From assembly GCF_900205965.1 (NCBI RefSeq), contig NZ_OAOF01000004.1, positions 267,940 through 331,939 of the forward strand: a stretch of DNA of 64,000 nucleotides, written 5' to 3'. Each line of letters opens with the position of its first letter. The first letter of the stretch is position 1. Made by a program: the position numbers and the translations under genes. Of this stretch, positions 43,408 to 51,666 are shown one piece after another. Source of the DNA: Lacrimispora amygdalina (GTDB lineage Bacteria > Bacillota > Clostridia > Lachnospirales > Lachnospiraceae). The notes below the pieces were generated by a model. The model worked only from the letters and a program-made list of their open reading frames with translations, was not told where the DNA came from and made no database searches.

Positions 43408-44832
43408 TTAGCTTACAATATCAACAATTTGCTCACTTTTGCCTGGAACATATTGCGATTTAGAAAAAAGAATATTTTTTTCCTCTGGAGATAATCTTAA
43501 ATATATATGAATTAGCTCTTCAAATTTACTTTTTGCCATAGCACATATTTTAGGTGAAGGTATTGTTGTATTACCTGTTAATGAAAAATTCTCATGTGGA
43601 CAATGACCTAAACATAAATTTTGAACCCAACAATCTTGACACGAATTATGTTTAGAAAATTTTATTTCATTTATAAAATCTTCTCTTTTATTGACATCAT
43701 CATTAACATTACCCATTACATATTCTTTTTCATTAACAAACCTATGACATGGGTATAAATCTCCATGAATATCAACTGCGTACATATTACGTCCAACCCC
43801 GCAAGCCAAATTTCTCATTCCACCCGAATGAATTTTCTTTAAATTCCCAATAACCATTTTCATCTTTTTGGCCTTTTTATATTCTTTAGCTTTAACAAGA
43901 TGTTCAAAATATTTTTCAAATTTAATTTCTTCTTGAGCTAACTTTTCAAAATCATCTTCTGATAATAAATTGCTGGCAGGTGCAATAGCAATTGAATGAA
44001 ACCCTAATGAATCAAGATGATCAAAAGTATAACACTCATTTAGCTGCTTTCCAGTTAAAGTAGCCCTTGCTGATAATAAATTCTTCTCTCTCATACTTTC
44101 TGTATGCTGGATAATTAAATCATAGGAACCAACCTTATTTGCAAAAAATCTATTAGAATTGTGTGTTTCTTTATCGCCATCAATACTAATTTGTACATGT
44201 ATATGATTATCAATAAGATAGTTCTCGGTATCCTTAGTTATAAGAGTACCATTCGTGGTCATATTTATCTGAATTTTTTTGCCTGTTTTCTCTTCAGTTT
44301 CTCTAATATAGGGCACCAATTCTTTTATAAGAGGCAATGCTAATAACGGTTCTCCACCAAATAGCACAACAGAAAGGTTTTTATTATTTCCTGAATGTTC
44401 AATCAGAAAATCTATTGCCTTTCTAGCAGTTTGAATAGTCATTATTCCTTTGTCATCATATTCTCCATCTTCCGCATAACAATATGTACATCTCATATTG
44501 CATTCCTGAGCCAACAAAATAGTTAAGGAGAATATATTATTACCTAACTTTACTTCTCTACTATCAGCAATAATTTTATCATTTTTATCATTTTTGATAA
44601 AATAATTATCAGCCATATCTTTAATAAGAGCATTAAATTCATCAAAAGAAAATAAATTCTTTACTGATTCATATGCAGCCTTATAGGTTTTACCTTCTTG
44701 TTGTATTAATTTACTTGTCCTATCATCGATTTCAAATAGGCCAGTGTTGTTTGCACAATAAACAAATAGTTTACCGCTTTCCCGAAAAATCTTATGATTA
44801 TAAAACTTTAGCACATTATAAAGCTCTTCCAT
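43408..44832 (-). CDS. Radical SAM/SPASM RiPP maturase with N-terminal PqqD-like recognition domain
   Basis: A 474-aa enzyme. Residues about 1-90 look like an RRE/PqqD-like winged-helix domain that would hold the precursor leader. The radical SAM core has C111-x3-C115-x2-C118 (CNMRCTYCYAEDG) and GGEP at 159-162. A C-terminal SPASM region carries Cys 344, 362, 398, 401, 407, 411 and 430 for two auxiliary clusters. This is the architecture of thioether-forming (SCIFF/CteB, PapB, QhpD-like) maturases. First gene of the operon, ATG 44832 after AAAGGAG; the promoter has element copy B. The chemistry on the two Cys-rich peptides is inferred. Confidence 0.92.
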   Translation of the reverse strand: MEELYNVLKFYNHKIFRESGKLFVYCANNTGLFEIDDRTSKLIQQEGKTYKAAYESVKNLFSFDEFNALIKDMADNYFIKNDKNDKIIADSREVKLGNNIFSLTILLAQECNMRCTYCYAEDGEYDDKGIMTIQTARKAIDFLIEHSGNNKNLSVVLFGGEPLLALPLIKELVPYIRETEEKTGKKIQINMTTNGTLITKDTENYLIDNHIHVQISIDGDKETHNSNRFFANKVGSYDLIIQHTESMREKNLLSARATLTGKQLNECYTFDHLDSLGFHSIAIAPASNLLSEDDFEKLAQEEIKFEKYFEHLVKAKEYKKAKKMKMVIGNLKKIHSGGMRNLACGVGRNMYAVDIHGDLYPCHRFVNEKEYVMGNVNDDVNKREDFINEIKFSKHNSCQDCWVQNLCLGHCPHENFSLTGNTTIPSPKICAMAKSKFEELIHIYLRLSPEEKNILFSKSQYVPGKSEQIVDIVS

Positions 44833-44937
44833 AACTTTTTCTCCTTTATTTTTTAATTTATTATTATGTCTATGTTTTTACAAGATTTATTTAAATTCAG
44901 AGTATCATTTCAAAAAAATATTGTAAATAGTATCTCA

Positions 44938-44970
44938 CTGAGTGGTATTTATTTACTACCGAATGGTTAA
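44938..44970. promoter_or_regulatory. Shared regulatory element, copy B (GAGTGGT/GAATGGT direct repeats)
   Basis: GAGTGGT starts at 44940 and GAATGGT at 44961, again 21 bp apart; 28 of 33 positions match copy A at 36252-36284. It is about 106 bp upstream of the maturase start codon, where an activator of the RiPP operon would bind. Confidence 0.65.
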
Positions 44971-44994
44971 TGCGCCAAATAAAAAACAATAAAC

Positions 44995-45023
44995 AAAAAA
45001 TTACCCCACCCTTTGCAAGGTGG
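44995..45023 (-). terminator. Intrinsic terminator after the small membrane protein gene
   Basis: Minus strand CCACCTTGCAAAGGGTGG forms a 7-bp stem with one bulged base, followed by TAATTTTTT. It lies 4 bp past the stop at 45028 and insulates the RiPP promoter from upstream transcription. Confidence 0.75.
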
Positions 45024-45027
45024 AGTA

Positions 45028-45225
45028 TTAATCATTAGCTTTTTTATTATTTTTGGAGGAATGAATTAAATAATTAAAAATATCATAAAGTGTTAGTCCT
45101 ATAATTGGTCCTATTATCATTACTGGATATGAAAACCATTCCTGTTCTCCAAAAAAGACATTAAAACATTTCATTATAATTACTATATTTATATATTTTA
45201 CGAAAAAAGCTAATCTTTTTATCAT
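45028..45225 (-). CDS. Small two-helix membrane protein, unknown function
   Basis: About 65 aa when started at ATG 45225, which has AAAGGG 9 nt upstream; the frame is open to 45255. Two hydrophobic segments (about residues 3-20 and 33-52) and a basic C-terminus (SSKNNKKAND). No family recognised. It sits just outside the RiPP operon, separated by a terminator, and could be an immunity or accessory peptide, but nothing proves it. Confidence 0.5.
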   Translation of the reverse strand: MIKRLAFFVKYINIVIIMKCFNVFFGEQEWFSYPVMIIGPIIGLTLYDIFNYLIHSSKNNKKAND

Positions 45226-45284
45226 TATTATTTTTCCCTTTTTAAATAAAAACATAGATTCATGAAGTAGTGAAGTATAGACAT

Positions 45285-45692
45285 TTACTGTAACGGATTT
45301 TTATTTCTTCTTTTAGCCCTTTCATAGACTTCAAGCAGTATGACCCCAACACCATAACAAACAATATCTTTTATATCAAACACCGAACCTAACACGATCC
45401 GTAAAAACCTGTTATGCTCCAGTCCAAGAACGTGTACTAACTTGAAATATTGCAGCACCTCTACTCCTGCTGCAAACAGGAATACATACAATGGGAGTAA
45501 CCTGCATCTTTCCGGGATGAAGATTCTCGCAAAGCTGTACACTAGAATTACTACCAGCATATCTCCCACATACGGCCTCACAAAAGCATCGTGCACGTAT
45601 AATGCAATCATTACCTCTACAAGCAGAAGAAGACCAAACGCGAATATATACTTAATTCTTAACTGATTTCTTTTTGTCATTTGTAAGTTCAT
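45285..45692 (-). CDS. DUF2809 family membrane protein
   Basis: About 135 aa with four helices and the DUF2809 pattern (GDMLVVILVYSFARIFIP; VEVLQYFKLVHVLGL; SVFDIKDIVCYGVGV). Function unknown. ATG 45692 has GGGGAG upstream; an in-frame TTG at 45704 is the track start. It overlaps the end of the YjbR gene by about 40 bp, so it is probably the last gene of the unit running from MazG to here. Confidence 0.8.
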   Translation of the reverse strand: MNLQMTKRNQLRIKYIFAFGLLLLVEVMIALYVHDAFVRPYVGDMLVVILVYSFARIFIPERCRLLPLYVFLFAAGVEVLQYFKLVHVLGLEHNRFLRIVLGSVFDIKDIVCYGVGVILLEVYERAKRRNKNPLQ

Positions 45693-46002
45693 AACTCTCC
45701 CCAATCATTCTGATAATATCATTGTCTGGAATTGTTCCATCCAGAATAATGGAACTCCAGTGCTCTTTATTCTGGTGATATGCCGGTATCACAGACACAT
45801 ATGTGCTCCTCCAGAAATCTCTCCACTCCGGATCGCATTTTACATTGATCCAGATATTTCCTTCCCTTTCATATATCCAGGCAAATGCTTTCTTATTCTT
45901 TTTATGACGCATTAAAGTCCAGTTTGTATCATGGAATGGATAATCCTCATAAACTTCCTTTAATTTCATGCATACAGCTATTACTTCTGATCGTTCTTTC
46001 AA
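45652..46002 (-). CDS. MmcQ/YjbR-family DNA-binding-like protein
   Basis: About 116 aa of the MmcQ/YjbR fold, with the family landmarks WTLMRHKKNKKAFAWIY, INVKCDPEWRDFWR and the YHQNKEHWSSIILDGTIPD segment. Such proteins have a CyaY-like fold and unclear function. The best ribosome site (AGGTGA) suits a TTG at 46002; a GTG at 46011 is the alternative. It follows mutT by 39 bp. Confidence 0.8.
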   Translation of the reverse strand: MKERSEVIAVCMKLKEVYEDYPFHDTNWTLMRHKKNKKAFAWIYEREGNIWINVKCDPEWRDFWRSTYVSVIPAYHQNKEHWSSIILDGTIPDNDIIRMIGESYELTNDKKKSVKN

Positions 46003-46040
46003 AACTATCACCTGCTTTATAGTATTATTCGCTGCAATAA

Positions 46041-46442
46041 CTATATTGACATGCGAATTTTATCAACGAGAGTTATATCCGCTGGCAACCAGCCCACGGA
46101 ATTCATCTCACCCTTCGTCAGCCACTTTGCATCCTCGTGCTCCTTCAAGACCAAATCCCCGGCAATAATTTCCGCCCAAAAGCAATCCATAGAGAGATGA
46201 AATGCAGGATAATCGTATTCTATGGTATGTATCAACTCTCCAACTGAAATCTCTGTATCTAATTCTTCCTTTATCTCTCTAACGAGTGCTTCTTGAGGAG
46301 TCTCACCTTCTTCAATTTTTCCGCCGGGGAATTCCCAGCCGCCTTTTAAATCACCATAACCACGTTGGGTAGCAAAAATGATGGGTTCACCCTTTTCATT
46401 AAAATCTTTAATTACTGCAGCTACTACTCTTACTGTTTTCAT
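46041..46442 (-). CDS. Nudix hydrolase, MutT type (8-oxo-dGTP diphosphatase-like)
   Basis: A 133-aa Nudix protein with a complete Nudix box GGKIEEGETPQEALVREIKEEL. It sanitises oxidised nucleotides or hydrolyses related substrates. Its ATG overlaps as ATGA with the stop codon of the DUF3427-type remnant upstream, showing that it was once translationally coupled to that helicase. Proteins of this type commonly follow DUF3427 helicases. Confidence 0.9.
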   Translation of the reverse strand: MKTVRVVAAVIKDFNEKGEPIIFATQRGYGDLKGGWEFPGGKIEEGETPQEALVREIKEELDTEISVGELIHTIEYDYPAFHLSMDCFWAEIIAGDLVLKEHEDAKWLTKGEMNSVGWLPADITLVDKIRMSI

Positions 46443-47007
46443 CCTGCCTTCACATCCTCTTTTTTTATATTACTTTGCAAATAACGTAATAAATCTTCTC
46501 TAACTGCATGATGCATCTTCATTTGAAATTTAGTTATATCACGTTCTTTACCATAATTATCGTTTTTACGGGCTGGTTTAGCCTCTATTATATCAAACTG
46601 CCCTACATAATAAAAATCTGTTTCTGCATCACTAATCCTTCATCAGCGGCTTCTACATCAAACATTTTAAGAGTAATATTCTTAAGCCCATTTAATTTCT
46701 CTAATGCCTTAGGCTCACTGAAATTCAGATAATTGGTCGTAAGAATTTCTCCAGGAATGTTTTTCTTCTCAAGTTCTCGCAGCGTCTGGAGAAGAGGGGT
46801 AATTCCACCCATCGTAATAAATGCAACACTTATCTGAAACTGATCGCATACTAACAGCTCATTTTCAATGGCTGAGATTACTTTTTTTCCTTCTTTATAA
46901 TTGTTAGAAACAAACTGCGGTTTGTAGGCCAAATTAGATGAAAATCTTTCATCTACGTATGCCGCTTCAAAACCATACCTTATTTCAGTTAACTTTTCTT
47001 TTGTCAT
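46439..47007 (-). pseudogene. Internally deleted PLD/DEAD helicase (DUF3427 family) remnant
   Basis: The first ~125 codons from ATG 47007 encode a PLD-like N-terminal domain (EAAYVDERFSSNLAYKPQFV, FITMGGITPLLQTL, MFDVEAADEG), then go out of frame. In another frame, from about 46632 to the TGA at 46439, a C-terminal piece typical of DUF3427 is read: DAETDFYYVGQFDIIEAK, then GKERDITKFQMKMHHAVRED, then LLRYL. The middle helicase part, normally around 800 residues, is missing. The remnant ends in an ATGA overlap with mutT, so both ends of the gene survive around a deletion. The N-terminal part alone can still be translated as 134 aa. Confidence 0.82.
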
Positions 47008-47022
47008 GTACCCATTCCCCTT

Positions 47023-48168
47023 TTACCAAATTTGGTACCCTTGTCTTCTTGCCGAATCATAGACCGGCTGCATGTTTTTCTCCAGAATGATGTAGAATTC
47101 CTCTTTTGAATTTCCTTTTCTATAGAGTTCCTGATTGGCCCATATGGAATGTAAATTATCCCGATAGCAAGACTCATACATTTTTCTGATCTCTGGCTTC
47201 CTGTCATCATGAATCATGCTGTATAAAATGAACTGGTTACTTGCAAATCGTCTGAAAAACGGATCCCATTTGGGAAGTTTATTGCTTTTGGATGAATTTA
47301 ACGAGGAGTCCATAGGCATTAGATTCCATAATTCATCGTTCATTACAAAGGACCATGGAATAAAATGATCTACATCATAATTATCATTTACAATAGGCGA
47401 ATTTTTAAATACATCTACGATAGACTGATTATCCATAACTGCTTTCCATAGCTTCCTGACACTATTTAGTTTACGCATTTTTTCATTCATTGGCACAAGT
47501 TTATATATAAGACCGGGGACTTCGGGATTATTGTTCTGAAGCCACTTAACTTTTTCATATTGGATCCAGCCTAGAATAGGTACTGTATTATCCTGTATCA
47601 TCTTTATCCAGGCTTCATGAAAAAAGACTTCCTTCTTAAGTGAACTTCCTGTTCCAAGCGTATATGGCAGTAACGATATCTGATTAACTCTTTCAATATA
47701 GGAAACCATTCTTTGAGTGCTGCCCCAGTACGCCCGTTCCTGACACTTATCGAAAAATCCTGAAAGCGCTCTATACGGGACCATGTGGGTTAACTGTTCT
47801 TTATAAAGTGTAAGTTCTTTATCATATTCTTTTATCCCATTTTTAATTTCTACCTTTGAAGCATTTGCCGGAAGTTTACTTAACTCCTGCAGCGTAAGTA
47901 TGGCTCTTTCCAATCCGTCTTTTATCTGACCTTCAATCATACCGCTGAGATGAATATGAAATTCTAACACCGTATACCATGCATTTGCAATCATTTCATC
48001 AATTATTTCATTAAAGCTGGTCTCTTTCACATCTTCTGAAATCAGCTGAACAATTGCCTCAAGCCAGTAGAATTTATAACAATATGAGGGATTCTTCATC
48101 ATAAGGGAGAATGCGTCTATATCAAGACTGTTATAATACTTGCCATCAATATTTAATTGATATTCCAT
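47023..48168 (-). CDS. HNH endonuclease-domain protein
   Basis: A 381-aa protein with an HNH-type motif at about residues 263-298: NYDVDHFIPWSF, ELWNLMPM and NSSKSNKLPKW. The N-terminal two thirds are helical and unassigned. It sits 15 bp upstream of the DUF3427 remnant and downstream of a MazG-like gene. Such HNH genes recur beside PLD/DUF3427 helicases in accessory islands, so a restriction or defence role is likely, now probably crippled by loss of the helicase. Confidence 0.8.
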   Translation of the reverse strand: MEYQLNIDGKYYNSLDIDAFSLMMKNPSYCYKFYWLEAIVQLISEDVKETSFNEIIDEMIANAWYTVLEFHIHLSGMIEGQIKDGLERAILTLQELSKLPANASKVEIKNGIKEYDKELTLYKEQLTHMVPYRALSGFFDKCQERAYWGSTQRMVSYIERVNQISLLPYTLGTGSSLKKEVFFHEAWIKMIQDNTVPILGWIQYEKVKWLQNNNPEVPGLIYKLVPMNEKMRKLNSVRKLWKAVMDNQSIVDVFKNSPIVNDNYDVDHFIPWSFVMNDELWNLMPMDSSLNSSKSNKLPKWDPFFRRFASNQFILYSMIHDDRKPEIRKMYESCYRDNLHSIWANQELYRKGNSKEEFYIILEKNMQPVYDSARRQGYQIW

Positions 48169-48221
48169 TATTCTTTTCCCCGCCTTATCTTACGTCTTCT
48201 GTTATCCATTATTTATCTTAA

Positions 48222-48563
48222 TCAACCCTTTTTCAGCTGATTGTATTTTTTCTTACTGCCCTTTGCTAATTCTACTGGATACTTCTCATTATTCTTTTTA
48301 ATCTTCGCCTCAACTATCTCATCCAGATCAAGACCGCATGCATCAGCCATAAGTACACAGTAATTTACAACATCAGCAAGTTCTTCTCTAATCTTGTTAA
48401 GTTTTTCAGTGCAGTTTACATCTTCAGCGCTCCATTGAAAAACTTCCAGTAATTCAGCCGATTCCAGTGAAATAGATATTGCTAAATCTTTCGGATTGTG
48501 AAACTGATTCCAGTCTCTCTCATCACGGAATTGTAGTATCTTATTTATTGTGTCTTGTGTCAT
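48222..48563 (-). CDS. MazG-like nucleotide pyrophosphohydrolase
   Basis: A 113-aa all-alpha NTP-PPase with the metal-binding ISLESAELLEVFQW (E-x2-E) and EELADVVNYCVLMAD (E-x-x-D) helices of the MazG/RS21-C6 superfamily. It removes non-canonical or stress-related nucleoside triphosphates. First gene of the island, ATG 48563 after GGTGGAGG. Together with MutT the island holds two nucleotide-pool enzymes around a nuclease and a helicase remnant. Confidence 0.88.
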   Translation of the reverse strand: MTQDTINKILQFRDERDWNQFHNPKDLAISISLESAELLEVFQWSAEDVNCTEKLNKIREELADVVNYCVLMADACGLDLDEIVEAKIKKNNEKYPVELAKGSKKKYNQLKKG

Positions 48564-48846
48564 TCATATTCCTCCACCACATCTATATGTTACTGTAAGC
48601 CATCTTTTTAATGCTCTTTCAAATCATTCTTCTTTGTATAAATAACCACTTTTTTCAAACTCTGCTGTAATTAAATATTCCATAATTTTCCATTCACTAT
48701 AGCATATACTATCTTATTATATTATTATACATGAATATTTTCAACGAATATTAAAGTTTACAGAGCTTTTCTTCTAAATGTATTCTAATCCTAAACAAAG
48801 GCAATACGCCAGATCTGCAATAGCACTTCCATTTTCCATGAAGTAA

Positions 48847-48897
48847 AAAACAAAAAGGGATATTCCACTTTCGTATCTCTACAAAAATGAAATATCC
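48847..48897 (-). terminator. Imperfect terminator of the sucrose operon
   Basis: Minus strand GGATATTTCATTTTT and AAAGTGGAATATCC pair with two mismatches around a loop and are followed by CTTTTTGTTTTTT. It ends transcripts coming from scrK. The rest of 48564-49126 holds only the frameshifted remnant at 48919-49112 and A+T-rich sequence. Confidence 0.6.
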
Positions 48898-48918
48898 TAA
48901 ATACCTATCTCTTATTTC

Positions 48919-49112
48919 TCATTTACAGATTTTCAACCCTTCTGTCATTGCAAATGGCCCCGGGGCCGTAAAAACTCCGTACCCACCACCTGATTATCAG
49001 CCATCATGAAGCCCATATCTTCCTTGACTTCCACCTCCACATCAGAATATTATTATCGATCAGAGTCGGTCCATGCCCTAATTCAATGAAGGATACCCTG
49101 TTGTGATTCGAT
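48919..49112 (-). pseudogene. Frameshifted C-terminal remnant of an unidentified gene
   Basis: Three consecutive protein-like stretches are read in three frames of the minus strand: SFIELGHGPTLIDNNI, then DVEVEVKEDMGFMMADNQ, then GYGVFTAPGPFAMTEGLKI with a TGA stop at 48919. They join smoothly if two indels are assumed, so this is the decayed 3' end of a gene. I do not recognise the family. It directly follows scrK and may once have been the last gene of the sucrose operon. Confidence 0.55.
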
Positions 49113-49126
49113 TCTTTTGCATCCTT

Positions 49127-50098
49127 CTAGCGGGTAAGAATCTCTCTGATTTCTTTTTCTGAAGGCATCACACGAAGGGCTCCTCTTCTTGTTGTAATTA
49201 CAGAAGCAGCAACATTTGCAAACCGAAGCATTTCTGAAAGTTTTTCCTTATTGAACTGGTCTAGTCCTACCTGTAAGACAAAATGAAGAACACATGCCAT
49301 AAAGGTATCGCCAGCCCCTGTTGTCTCAATCGTACCCTCTTGAATAAAAGCTTTATTTTCCACAACAATTGACTCTGATTTCCCGTAATAATATGCTCTG
49401 CTTCCATCTCTTCCCATGGAAAGTAAAATTAGTGGAATAGAGTACTTTTCTCTAATTTTGGCAATTCCAACAGAATAATCTGATTCTCCTGTCAGCCATT
49501 CCATCTCATTATCAGAAATTTTCAAAATATCACACATGGAAAGTCCATAATTCACCTGTTCTCTTGCCAGTTCCATAGAGTCCCATAGAGGCTCTCTGAT
49601 GTTTGGATCAAAGGAAATAAGTTCTCCACAATTTTTTGCTGTTTCCACAGCATATTTTGTAGCATTACGAACAAGATCATGGGTCATAGAAAGGGTTCCA
49701 AAATGAAAGATTTTTGTATTTTGAAGCACTTCTTCATCAATATCCTTTTTCTCTAGCATCATGTCTGCACCAGGATTTCTGTAAAAAGAAAAATCTCTGT
49801 CTCCACCTTCTTTGGTTTCCACAAAAGCAAGTGTGGTTCTACAATCTGGGTCAATACACAGATAATCACTGCAAATTCCCACCTCATCCAAAACACGTTT
49901 CAGTTTCCACCCAAAAATGTCACCCCCAACTTTGCCCACAAAGCTTACAGAATGATTTAATTTTGAAAGCATTGCAAGTACATTGCATGGAGCTCCACCA
50001 GGATTTGCTTCAAAAACTGTATTTCCCTGCTCAGATATTCCATTATCTGTCATGTCGATCAGTAGTTCACCAATTGCAACTACATCAAATTTTTTCAT
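49127..50098 (-). CDS. scrK: Fructokinase (PfkB family)
   Basis: A 323-aa ribokinase-family sugar kinase phosphorylating fructose released by the GH32 enzyme upstream. Signatures: GELLIDM at the N-terminus, NPGGAPCNVLAMLSKL, and the catalytic ETTGAGDTFMACVLHF with the base Asp in GAGD. Start ATG 50098 after AGAAGGGAAG. Fifth gene of the sucrose/fructooligosaccharide operon. Confidence 0.92.
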   Translation of the reverse strand: MKKFDVVAIGELLIDMTDNGISEQGNTVFEANPGGAPCNVLAMLSKLNHSVSFVGKVGGDIFGWKLKRVLDEVGICSDYLCIDPDCRTTLAFVETKEGGDRDFSFYRNPGADMMLEKKDIDEEVLQNTKIFHFGTLSMTHDLVRNATKYAVETAKNCGELISFDPNIREPLWDSMELAREQVNYGLSMCDILKISDNEMEWLTGESDYSVGIAKIREKYSIPLILLSMGRDGSRAYYYGKSESIVVENKAFIQEGTIETTGAGDTFMACVLHFVLQVGLDQFNKEKLSEMLRFANVAASVITTRRGALRVMPSEKEIREILTR

Positions 50099-50159
50099 AA
50101 TATAACTTCCCTTCTAAAATCGTTCCGAATTATTCAAAAAATTATATACTTGCAAAGCC

Positions 50160-51656
50160 TTACACCTTTTTATCGATATTATAGTTTTCAATATCAAGAG
50201 TAATAGAATTCTTCGCTGTGAAAAAAATTTTATCTGCATTTATTGGTGTGTAGATCAATGTTGTCATTGCTCTTTCCCCATGATTTACAAATAATTCCAG
50301 GCTGTAATAGTCAACAAGGATTCTCAAATGAATTTCATTTTCTGAATGCTCGATATCCATCATTCTTGTAGAAATAAAATCTTTTTTCATACCTGACAGA
50401 TTTCTGTTTACGCAGATTTCGTCATTTTCCAAATCAACATTTACTACTGTTTCATGTCTCTCATCTGCTGCTACTGCTATAGAAAATTTTGTATCTTTAC
50501 AATCTTTTACAGTAATATTTAAGTCCACACAGCGTCCTGATACTCCGGATATTTCAGTTCTGCCTTCAGATGCATTTATGATATAATCCTGATAGGAAAC
50601 TTTATCTTTTCGATAATTTTTCAGTTCCCGTACAGGAGTCTGAATGATTCTTCCATTTCGAACGTTTAATTCTCTTGGAACTGTCATCATGCCTGACCAT
50701 GCAAAAGAATCAGGTGTCATATAGTTGTCCCAGCTTTGCATCCAAGCAATCATAATTCTTCTTCCATCCATTGCTTCCACTGTCTGTGCAGCATAAAAGT
50801 CTAATCCATAATCCAGAATATGAGGCTTGGTTCTCTTCCACACCATTTCTTTCTGGTCATAAGAACCAATGAAATAGATGGTATTATTTCCGTTGTGGAA
50901 CTCTTTTCCATCAGCCTGCATAAATTGAGGAGATACAATCAGAACCTGCTGATCATCAAGAGGAAAGAAATCCGGGCATTCCCACATTTCTCCGTATTTA
51001 TTGTTGTTATAATCCAGCATTTTGATATAGGTCCAGTCCAAAGCATTTTGAGAGTAAAATAATGCAAGCTGACCACCTGCGTCTTTGTCTTTACTTCCGA
51101 CGATAGACCAAAACCCCTTATCATCCTTCCAGATTTTCGGATCTCTGAAATCCACCAGTGAACTTCCTTTTGGAAGTACATCTGCTGTAATGACAGGATT
51201 AGCAGAATACTTCTCGTAGTTTAATCCATCACCAATCGCAATACACTGGATCTGTCTTAATTTCTTACTGCCATCTGGCATTTGATCTTCATGAACTCCA
51301 GTGTACATCAGAATGTGCTTGCCATCTGACTCAACTGCTGTACCAGAAAAACATCCATTTTTATCATAATTCATATCAGGAGCCAATGCACATGGCTTAA
51401 ACTTCCATGTAACAAAATCATCAGTCGTATAATGTGCCCAGTGCATTGGTCCCCAGTGTGTATCATATGGGTGATACTGGAAAAACAGATGGTATTCATT
51501 TTTAAATACTGAAAAACCATTTGGATCATTCATCCAGCCAACTGGAGTTGATAAATGAAATATTGGTCTTTGGGCTTCAGCTATTTTCTTACTATATTCT
51601 GCTTCGTATTCTCTGGCTTTTCTTAATTTTTCTGTCAATTCTATCTGCTCTTTCAT
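50160..51656 (-). CDS. scrB: GH32 beta-fructofuranosidase / sucrose(-6-phosphate) hydrolase
   Basis: A 498-aa GH32 enzyme with all three family motifs: WMNDPNG (nucleophile Asp, about residue 42), FRDPKIW (about 170) and EMWECPDFF with the acid/base Glu (about 224). A beta-sandwich domain follows from about 340. No signal peptide, so hydrolysis is intracellular. Because the operon encodes an ABC importer and not a PTS, the substrate is probably unphosphorylated sucrose or fructooligosaccharide. The gene symbol is by family, since 6-phosphate preference cannot be judged. Confidence 0.93.
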   Translation of the reverse strand: MKEQIELTEKLRKAREYEAEYSKKIAEAQRPIFHLSTPVGWMNDPNGFSVFKNEYHLFFQYHPYDTHWGPMHWAHYTTDDFVTWKFKPCALAPDMNYDKNGCFSGTAVESDGKHILMYTGVHEDQMPDGSKKLRQIQCIAIGDGLNYEKYSANPVITADVLPKGSSLVDFRDPKIWKDDKGFWSIVGSKDKDAGGQLALFYSQNALDWTYIKMLDYNNNKYGEMWECPDFFPLDDQQVLIVSPQFMQADGKEFHNGNNTIYFIGSYDQKEMVWKRTKPHILDYGLDFYAAQTVEAMDGRRIMIAWMQSWDNYMTPDSFAWSGMMTVPRELNVRNGRIIQTPVRELKNYRKDKVSYQDYIINASEGRTEISGVSGRCVDLNITVKDCKDTKFSIAVAADERHETVVNVDLENDEICVNRNLSGMKKDFISTRMMDIEHSENEIHLRILVDYYSLELFVNHGERAMTTLIYTPINADKIFFTAKNSITLDIENYNIDKKV

Positions 51657-51666
51657 TCACTTTCCT

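Noticed and set aside
41253..44832. Interpretation of the locus as a class I-IV lanthipeptide cluster
   Set aside because: There is no LanB, LanC, LanM or LanL-type gene. Precursors are Cys- and Asp-rich with few Ser/Thr, and the only modifying enzyme is a radical SAM/SPASM protein.
47004..47210. A 68-codon minus-strand frame overlapping the end of the HNH gene
   Set aside because: It is an alternative frame within the HNH coding region with no ribosome site and no motif.
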